Positions 24,101-28,052 of a stretch of DNA of 28,052 bases are shown here, piece by piece; within the stretch, counting starts at the first letter, position 1; each line of letters begins with the position of its first letter. The notes below the pieces were generated by a model that saw nothing but the letters and a program-made list of their open reading frames with translations, was not told the origin of the DNA and made no database searches. The stretch is from Bacillota bacterium. Its GTDB lineage: Bacteria; Bacillota; Clostridia; Lachnospirales; Lachnospiraceae. The DNA lies in NCBI GenBank assembly GCA_023414985.1, contig JAEZLY010000237.1, positions 1 to 28,052 of the forward strand, read 5' to 3'. The position numbers and the translations under genes are program-made.

Positions 24101-24407
24101 CGATACCGAGCTTCTTCTCAACCTCCAGCTCCACCGGAAGTCCGTGGGTATCCCAGCCTGCCTTTCGAAGGACCTTATAGCCCTTCATGGTTCTGTATCT
24201 CGGAATCATATCCTTAATAACTCTTGTCAGCACGTGACCGATATGCGGTTTTCCATTTGCCGTCGGCGGTCCGTCATAGAAGGTATAAGTCTCACCCTCC
24301 TTGCGTTCCTCGATGCTGGCTTCGAATATATTGTTCTCCTGCCAGAATTTCAATACCTTTTTTTCACGGTCGACAAAGTTTAAATCAGTTGACACCTTAT
24401 CGTACAT
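21192..24407 (-). CDS. ileS: Isoleucyl-tRNA synthetase
   Basis: A 1071-residue class I synthetase. HIGH signature: GPPTANGKPHIGHV; KMSKS signature: DENGQKMSKSKGNAVDP. The long editing insertion contains CPRCGTPLSSHEVAQGYKDV and CWRCDTPLIYYARESWF. The length and C-terminal part fit the longer 'type 2' bacterial IleRS group (inference). Residues about 261-280 hold an unusual Cys/His-rich stretch, CACGHSHGHEEHAH. The start at 24407 (MYDKVSTDLNF) is chosen because GGAGG lies seven bases upstream; an in-frame ATG at 24476 would add 23 unrelated residues. Expression is controlled by the Ile-type T-box leader upstream. A structured repeat lies between the leader terminator and the gene. Confidence 0.97.
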   Translation of the reverse strand: MYDKVSTDLNFVDREKKVLKFWQENNIFEASIEERKEGETYTFYDGPPTANGKPHIGHVLTRVIKDMIPRYRTMKGYKVLRKAGWDTHGLPVELEVEKKLGIDGKEQIEEYGLEPFIQECKESVWKYKGMWEDFSGTVGFWADMDNPYVTYHNSYIESEWWSLKQIWEKGLLYKGFKIVPYCPRCGTPLSSHEVAQGYKDVKEKSVIAKFRVKGTSDEYILAWTTTPWTLPSNVALCVNPVETYVKVKVTVDEKGNVLKKDGSCACGHSHGHEEHAHEPAVAAATEHYILAEALLSVLEGDYEIEETYVGKDLEYKEYEPLFDYAKLDKKGHYVTCDSYVTLSDGTGVVHIAPAFGEDDSRVGKNYDLPFVQLIDGKGEFKPEAVDFAGMFCKKADEPIMKMLAQKKLLFKILKFEHSYPFCWRCDTPLIYYARESWFIKMTAVRDELIANNNTINWMPESIGQGRFGDWLKNVQDWGLSRDRYWGTPLPIWECEDGHRHCIGSIEELKSMSDNCPDDIELHRPFIDAVTIKCPECGKQMTRVKPVIDCWYDSGSMPFAQWHYPFENKETFEDNFPADFISEAVDQTRGWFYSLLAISTLIFKKAPFKNVIVLGHVQDENGQKMSKSKGNAVDPFDALDQHGADAIRWYFYINSALWLPNRFHHGTVTEGQRKFMGTLWNTYAFFVLYANIDQFDATKYSLEYDKLPVMDKWLLSRLNTLVKSVDELLDNYQITEAARLLADFVDELSNWYVRRSRERFWTKGMPQDKINAYMTLYTALVTVSKLSAPFIPFMTEDIYQNLVRNVDKKAPKSIHLCDYPVYHEDWIDTELEADMEEVLEVVVLGRACRNAANIKNRQPIGKMYVKADKAVSEFYTAIIAEELNVKEVVFTNDVRSFTSYSFKPQLKTLGPKFGKQIGAIRTILAELNGNEAMDEINATGHLKITLEGAEAVLEKDDLLIEAAQTEGFVSDSDHGITVVLDTNLTEELIEEGFVNEIISKIQTMRKEANFEVMDQIRVSQSGNDKIKEIILRNAEEIKSQVLAKELLLDKAQGFTKEWNLNGEDVTLGVEKL

Positions 24408-24570
24408 ACAAATCCTCCTCGCATAATAACATAAGATTTTAAATAGATTTTCAGGAGGCTTTTTCCTCCAAAACAATTACTGTCTCATCATTTCCTAACC
24501 TATATTCTGTTCCTGCAGATAACCTTTTATAAATAAGAATGAACATAGAATTTTCCTATAGAAGAACAAA

Positions 24571-24691
24571 GTGTCAGCTAGCTGACACTTTCGCGCCCGA
24601 GCGGGTTGCGTAGCAACATACTTCCCTTTCGCGAGGTGCGCATCCATAGCGGAGCGTTTTTATGTAATAGGACGCATTTTCCTATTACATA
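24571..24691. repeat. Structured repeat, copy B, inside the ileS leader
   Basis: The same parts as copy A in the same order and orientation: GTGTCAGCTAGCTGACAC (24571-24588), CGGGTTGC-GTA-GCAAC (stem 24605-24617), a GCATCC..GGAGCG section, and a perfect hairpin TATGTAATAGGA/TCCTATTACATA (24661-24691) around loop CGCATTT. Its right edge abuts the eight-base T run of the T-box terminator, so the element sits exactly between terminator and gene. In leftward RNA it would lie in the part of the ileS leader made only after read-through. Confidence 0.85.
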
Positions 24692-24724
24692 AAAAAAAGC
24701 TCTCATCCGAAATAGGATGAGAGC
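24691..24724 (-). terminator. T-box terminator of ileS
   Basis: GCTCTCATCC (24699-24708) and GGATGAGAGC (24715-24724) pair over ten bases with a six-base loop, and the leftward RNA then has eight U residues (24691-24698). Confidence 0.9.
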
Positions 24725-25028
24725 ATATGCTTTCACTTAACCACCTGTTTCACGTACTCCACAACCTTGGTAAGCTGCCTATATTACATGTCAGGATTGT
24801 CTGCGCGGATGAGAACTCGAAGACTTCGTCCGCTTACCGTGGATATACATTATCTATATAACGGTAGATACCGGCTTAACCTACTCAGCCTGTATCCGAC
24901 ACGCCTTTGGGTCTTGCAACTAGGGAGTGATTTTCAGTCATAAGCTACTGGTACCGGGCTCACACTGCCCCCGGTTCGCTGAGACGTTCGTCTTATCCTT
25001 ACTCTCTCCGTCAACGTTTTTATCAATT
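24691..25028 (-). promoter_or_regulatory. T-box leader controlling ileS (Ile specifier)
   Basis: The leftward leader of about 335 bases has T-box marks in order. GACGGAGAGAGTAAGG opens stem I; AGCGAACCGGGGGCAGTGTGA (given in part) with CCGG pairing is the distal loop; CTGAAA-ATC-ACTCCC (specifier at 24929-24931) reads ATC, an Ile codon. Near the end ACAGGTGGTTAAGTGAAAGC (24734-24748) is a divergent form of the antiterminator AGGGTGGTACCGCG, followed by the terminator at 24691-24724. Uncharged tRNA-Ile should stabilise the antiterminator and allow ileS transcription. The specifier fits the gene, which supports the call. The antiterminator sequence is less conserved than usual. Confidence 0.87.
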
Positions 25029-25034
25029 TTCATA

Positions 25035-25063
25035 ATAATAGTATAAATTATTTCTAATGTCAA
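25035..25063 (-). promoter_or_regulatory. Promoter of the T-box-ileS transcript
   Basis: Leftward TTGACA (25058-25063) and TATTAT (25035-25040) with 17-base spacing. It faces away from the promoter of the protease-like gene, so the two are divergent. Confidence 0.85.
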
Positions 25064-25119
25064 TAGTTTTATTTCATTATAAAAGGCATCCTGAATGATT
25101 AAGCCTTGATAAATAACTA

Positions 25120-25147
25120 TTGATTTCAAGCATGGTTAATGTATAAT
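25120..25147 (+). promoter_or_regulatory. Promoter of the aspartyl-protease-like gene
   Basis: TTGATT (25120-25125) and TATAAT (25142-25147) with 16-base spacing, about 55 bases before the ATG. Confidence 0.75.
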
Positions 25148-25202
25148 TTTACCATACAAACCATCTCGTCATGCCAATAAATACGATTTAGGAGAAATCA
25201 TC

Positions 25203-26093
25203 ATGAAAATGTTAAAGCCTTATTTGATAGGAACCGCAGTTATATTAGCTCTGTCTGTCATGTTGTTTATCAGTTATTCAAAATCCAATAATGACGATAT
25301 CGGTTGGATCAAGGATTTCTCCTTTGACGAAACACAAATTCACGATATTTCCTTCCAATTTTTGAACCCCTGTCCCTCAATACCAGTAAAAATAGGTTCC
25401 AAAACTGTCCGGCTGGAATTTGATACTGGCAATGGAATGGGTATTTTCATAACAACTGCACTGAAGGATAAGGTTGATTATGAAGTGACAGGTACGATTA
25501 CAGAACTTAATGCCGATGGAACATATCGGGGAGACGGTAAAGCCATCCTTTTGAAAAGAATGTCTATCTTCGGGAAAGATTATTATGATATTGCATCCTC
25601 CATTACGGATTGGAGAATGTTCGGCTTCTTTAAAATAAATGGCACCATCGGCCTCAAATATTTCGATCATAAAGTAATAGCGTTAGATTATAAAAACAAA
25701 AAGATTACTCTCAGTGATAAGGCCATTGATTACAGTAAACTACAAAATATGAACTATACCATATTACCTCTTATCAAATCAGATTTGAAGAACGAACAGG
25801 ATTTATTGTTTTTCGAAGGAGAAGTTAACGGAGAAAAAAGTACGATTTATCTTGATACCGGTTCCAGCCGTTCCTTCTACAATCTGGAGAATGCCGGAAA
25901 TAAGCTTGCAGTGAAGTTGGGCGAAAAAGCTTATACCTTCCCTTGTAAAAAGATGAAATATGGCGATATAGGATTCTCGGATTCCTTCCGATATCCGCTT
26001 AAACTGGCAATTAATTCTGATTTACTAAAGGCTAATCATATTGTTATCATAATTGATAAGCTTCAAAACAATTTGATCATCAGCCAAAATTAA
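25203..26093 (+). CDS. Membrane-anchored protein with two aspartic-protease DTG motifs
   Basis: A 296-residue protein with one N-terminal transmembrane helix (about 7-26) and an extracytoplasmic body. Two motifs resemble retropepsin-like aspartic protease sites: LEFDTGNGMG (Asp74) and IYLDTGSSRS (Asp218), about 144 residues apart. After the first motif comes a GTIGLKYFDHKVIALDYKNKKITL segment, typical of the beta-rich aspartyl protease fold. Two DTG motifs in one chain suggest both halves of an active site in a single polypeptide, or one active and one vestigial. A proteolytic function is plausible, not shown. AGGAG lies upstream of the ATG. Its last four bases overlap the end of the gene on the other strand. 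Confidence 0.75.
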   Translation: MKMLKPYLIGTAVILALSVMLFISYSKSNNDDIGWIKDFSFDETQIHDISFQFLNPCPSIPVKIGSKTVRLEFDTGNGMGIFITTALKDKVDYEVTGTITELNADGTYRGDGKAILLKRMSIFGKDYYDIASSITDWRMFGFFKINGTIGLKYFDHKVIALDYKNKKITLSDKAIDYSKLQNMNYTILPLIKSDLKNEQDLLFFEGEVNGEKSTIYLDTGSSRSFYNLENAGNKLAVKLGEKAYTFPCKKMKYGDIGFSDSFRYPLKLAINSDLLKANHIVIIIDKLQNNLIISQN

Positions 26094-26485
26094 AGCCCAA
26101 GCTCCTTCATCCACTCCAAGGCCTGCTCTTCTCTTTCAAAATGCAGCACCTCAATGGCTGTTTCCGAATCATTTTGATGCATCTGTGACAGCAGCTTCAT
26201 ATAGGGTGTATTGCTGTCCAGAAATGCGATTGCGCAGCAGCCTTCTCTTTCCAGCATGCGATGCAGTCTGATGTAAGCCTCTGAGGTTTCCCTCGGGAGA
26301 ATTGGGTCCAGCCTTGTAGGGTCGGCGATATAGCCCCATTTCTGCTTCCCGAAGCTCCTTGCTACCGACAGGACCGTCCTACTCAACTCTTCTACATCCA
26401 GAGGTGACCATTTCCCAAAGCCGGCTGACTTTACGATCGGCCTCCCGGGAATTTCAACTACAAACCCCTTTTCATTTGTATACAT
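26090..26485 (-). CDS. SpoIIAA/STAS-like small protein
   Basis: A 131-residue protein with a STAS/SpoIIAA-like pattern: MYTNEKGFVVEIPGRPIVKSAG, DVEELSRTVLSVARSFGKQKWGYIADPTRLDPILP, then REGCCAIAFLDSNTPYMKLLSQMH and EEQALEWMKELGL. Such domains mediate protein interactions and some bind nucleotides. The start at 26485 is chosen over a GTG at 26506 since GGGGG lies just upstream and the homology-like part starts here. It converges on and overlaps the protease-like gene by four bases. No partner gene is adjacent; it could in principle pair with the RsbW-like ATPase at 2640 but they are far apart. Confidence 0.65.
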   Translation of the reverse strand: MYTNEKGFVVEIPGRPIVKSAGFGKWSPLDVEELSRTVLSVARSFGKQKWGYIADPTRLDPILPRETSEAYIRLHRMLEREGCCAIAFLDSNTPYMKLLSQMHQNDSETAIEVLHFEREEQALEWMKELGL

Positions 26486-26541
26486 TATATAACCCCCATG
26501 TAACACTTAATTAAGAAAAATGATAATCCTTTATACAGATT

Positions 26542-26570
26542 ATTCTAGCATTTTCCCTATTATTTTTCAA
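26542..26570 (-). promoter_or_regulatory. Promoter of the STAS-like gene with dyad
   Basis: Leftward TTGAAA (26565-26570) and TAGAAT (26542-26547) with 17-base spacing. A perfect 6+6 inverted repeat TTTCAA-TAAA-TTGAAA (26565-26580) covers the -35 and could be an operator. The rest of 26581-26775 is AT-rich and shows no gene. Confidence 0.55.
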
Positions 26571-26775
26571 TAAATTGAAATATATTTCATAATATTATTA
26601 ATAATTCAAAACTCTTTCGACCATTTTTTTACATTTATTGTTTCCAAGCTAAAATTCACTGCCTCTTTAACAATATAATTCCAAAAAAGAATATCCTCCC
26701 TTCCGACATTTGTCCTTTTCAATTTTAAAGAAAAAACAAAATATTACTTCCGTCGATTGATGCCTTGACTTCTCC

Positions 26776-26803
26776 TTGATTCTGGTATATGGTTTGTTAT
26801 GAT
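26776..26803 (+). promoter_or_regulatory. Promoter of the nicotinate phosphoribosyltransferase gene
   Basis: TTGATT (26776-26781) and TATGAT (26798-26803) with 16-base spacing, about 70 bases before the start at 26873. Confidence 0.55.
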
Positions 26804-26872
26804 GTTATTGTTACATTGATTTCAGCATCACATTTGCATTAGGAACTGCCCCGCGGCAGCATGGAGGTTATC

Positions 26873-28052
26873 ATGGGGAAACAAAATCTGACCTTATTAA
26901 CGGATTTTTATGAACTGACGATGATGCAGGGTTACTATAATAATAAGAATAACGAGACCGTTATCTTTGATGTATTCTATCGGGAGAATCCGAGCGGAAG
27001 CGGTTATGCCATCTGCGCCGGATTGGAGCAGGCCATCGATTACATCAATGCTTTAAGCTTTTCCGATGAGGACATTGCCTATTTAAGAAGCCTGGAAATA
27101 TTCCAGGAGGATTTCCTTTCTTATTTAAAGGGATTTCACTTTACCGGAGATATCTATGCTATTCCTGAAGGAACCGTAGTATTCCCGATGGAACCGCTGA
27201 TGAAAGTGATTGCTCCTATCATGGAAGCCCAGCTTTTAGAAACCGCTCTTCTTAACATCATCAATCATCAGAGTCTGATAGCCACCAAAGCCTCTCGTGT
27301 GGTTTATGCGGCAGGCGGTCAGCCTGTTATGGAATTCGGACTCAGAAGAGCCCAGGGACCGGATGCAGGAACCTTAGGTGCCAGAGCAGCAGTAATCGGA
27401 GGCTGCATCGGTACCAGTAATGTCTTATCTGCCAAGCTTTATGATCTTCCCGCATTGGGAACCCATGCCCACAGCTGGATCATGAGCTTTGATGACGAAC
27501 TTTCCGCTTTCCGTAAATATGCAGCGCTATACCCGCAGAATACTACACTGCTTGTTGACACCTATGATACGCTTCGCAGCGGTGTGCCCAATGCCATCAA
27601 GGTGTTTGAAGAGCTTCGTACGGCAGGACAGATGCCCGAAAAATACGGCATCCGTCTCGACAGCGGTGACCTTGCCTATCTGTCCAAAAAAGCAAGGAAA
27701 ATGCTTGATGCGGCAGGCTTTACTGATGCAAAAATCACGGCGTCCAGCGATCTGGATGAGTATCTGATCGATTCTTTAAAGACCCAGGGTGCTAAAATTG
27801 ACTCCTGGGGCGTCGGAACCAAACTGATTACCTCCAGAGACTGCCCTTCCTTCGGGGGAGTCTATAAACTGGCCGCAATACAAAAGAACGGAACCTTCAT
27901 ACCCAAGATAAAGTTGTCCGACAATCAAGTGAAAATAACCAATCCGGGCAACAAAAAGATTATCCGCATCTACGAAAAAGAGAGCGGCAAGGTCAAGGCT
28001 GATCTGATAGCCCTCGCCGATGAGGATTTTTCAGAAAAAGAAAGACTCTTAC
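26873..28052 (+). CDS. pncB: Nicotinate phosphoribosyltransferase, cut by the window end
   Basis: An open frame runs to the end of the window (393 codons plus one base; the family is about 480 residues). Diagnostic segments are LLTDFYELTMMQGYY at the start, FGLRRAQGPDAG, GTHAHSWIMSF with the conserved His of the active site, GIRLDSGDLAYLSK, ASSDLDEY and DSWGVGTKLITS. The enzyme makes nicotinate mononucleotide from nicotinate and PRPP with ATP hydrolysis, a salvage step to NAD. GGAGG lies five bases before the ATG. The right end, including the stop, is not in the window, so the end coordinate is the window edge. Confidence 0.95.
   Translation, partial: MGKQNLTLLTDFYELTMMQGYYNNKNNETVIFDVFYRENPSGSGYAICAGLEQAIDYINALSFSDEDIAYLRSLEIFQEDFLSYLKGFHFTGDIYAIPEGTVVFPMEPLMKVIAPIMEAQLLETALLNIINHQSLIATKASRVVYAAGGQPVMEFGLRRAQGPDAGTLGARAAVIGGCIGTSNVLSAKLYDLPALGTHAHSWIMSFDDELSAFRKYAALYPQNTTLLVDTYDTLRSGVPNAIKVFEELRTAGQMPEKYGIRLDSGDLAYLSKKARKMLDAAGFTDAKITASSDLDEYLIDSLKTQGAKIDSWGVGTKLITSRDCPSFGGVYKLAAIQKNGTFIPKIKLSDNQVKITNPGNKKIIRIYEKESGKVKADLIALADEDFSEKERLL

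Noticed and set aside
24691..25028. RNase P RNA, tmRNA or another riboswitch in place of a T-box
   Set aside because: Their conserved sequences are not seen, whereas the stem I, Ile specifier, antiterminator-like and terminator order fits a T-box placed before ileS.
24938..25129. 63-codon leftward frame over the T-box leader
   Set aside because: It overlaps conserved T-box stem I and the ileS promoter; a frame over a structured RNA with no ribosome-binding site.
27489..27767. 92-codon + strand frame inside pncB
   Set aside because: Alternative frame within a clearly homologous gene.
1..28052. CRISPR arrays, tRNA and rRNA genes
   Set aside because: No regularly spaced repeats, no cloverleaf with CCA end and no rRNA-like sequence were seen.

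Overview
The window looks like chromosomal DNA from an anaerobic, low-to-middling GC Clostridia bacterium, most likely a Lachnospiraceae member. The evidence is a HydABC-type electron-bifurcating [FeFe] hydrogenase operon, a T-box leader ahead of ileS, a cyclic-di-AMP PII-like receptor, strong GGAGG Shine-Dalgarno sequences and sigma-A/sigma-D-like promoters. The placement is inferred from gene content; there is no rRNA in the window.

Left third (60-10922): two hydrogenase-related blocks. The leftward block (3415 to 87) encodes a DRTGG protein, an RsbW-like ATPase, a divergent [FeFe]-hydrogenase-like protein with altered active-site loops (probably sensory), a second DRTGG protein and a PHP phosphoesterase. 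A leftward PAS-degenerate GGDEF gene (3688-4989) follows. The rightward operon (5292-10854) encodes HydC/NuoE, a histidine-kinase-type ATPase without a phosphoacceptor domain, a DsrE-like protein, a small thioredoxin-like ferredoxin, HydB/NuoF and the catalytic hydrogenase HydA, and ends in a strong terminator. Together they read as a hydrogen/redox machine beside a candidate sensing and signalling module. The two features I find most unusual here are a tandemly duplicated, hairpin-forming ribosome-binding region (6770-6883) and a 123-base four-way-junction inverted-repeat element (3506-3628).

Middle (11001-20714): a small orphan protein gene with its own promoter and terminator, a Cache-type chemoreceptor under a sigma-D-like promoter, a PerR/Fur-family repressor with an operator-like dyad in its promoter, a DEAD-box RNA helicase, a YgiQ-type radical SAM protein, an extracytoplasmic FKBP/trigger-factor-like lipoprotein and a DarA-type c-di-AMP receptor.

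Right third (20715-28052): a gene-poor stretch with strong RNA-type secondary structure, including a roughly 220-base nested hairpin just past ileS; ileS itself, with an odd Cys/His-rich insertion; an Ile-type T-box leader with clear promoter, specifier and terminator; a membrane-anchored protein with two aspartic-protease DTG motifs; a STAS/SpoIIAA-like protein; and the first 393 codons of nicotinate phosphoribosyltransferase, cut by the window edge.

A structured repeat family occurs twice (19950-20089 and 24571-24691). Each copy has the same GTGTCAGCTAGCTGACAC palindrome, a GTTGC/GCAAC hairpin and an AGGACGCA(A/T)TTTCCT hairpin, in the same order. One copy lies exactly between the T-box terminator and the ileS gene. 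I saw no tRNA, rRNA, CRISPR array, transposase gene or phage gene.
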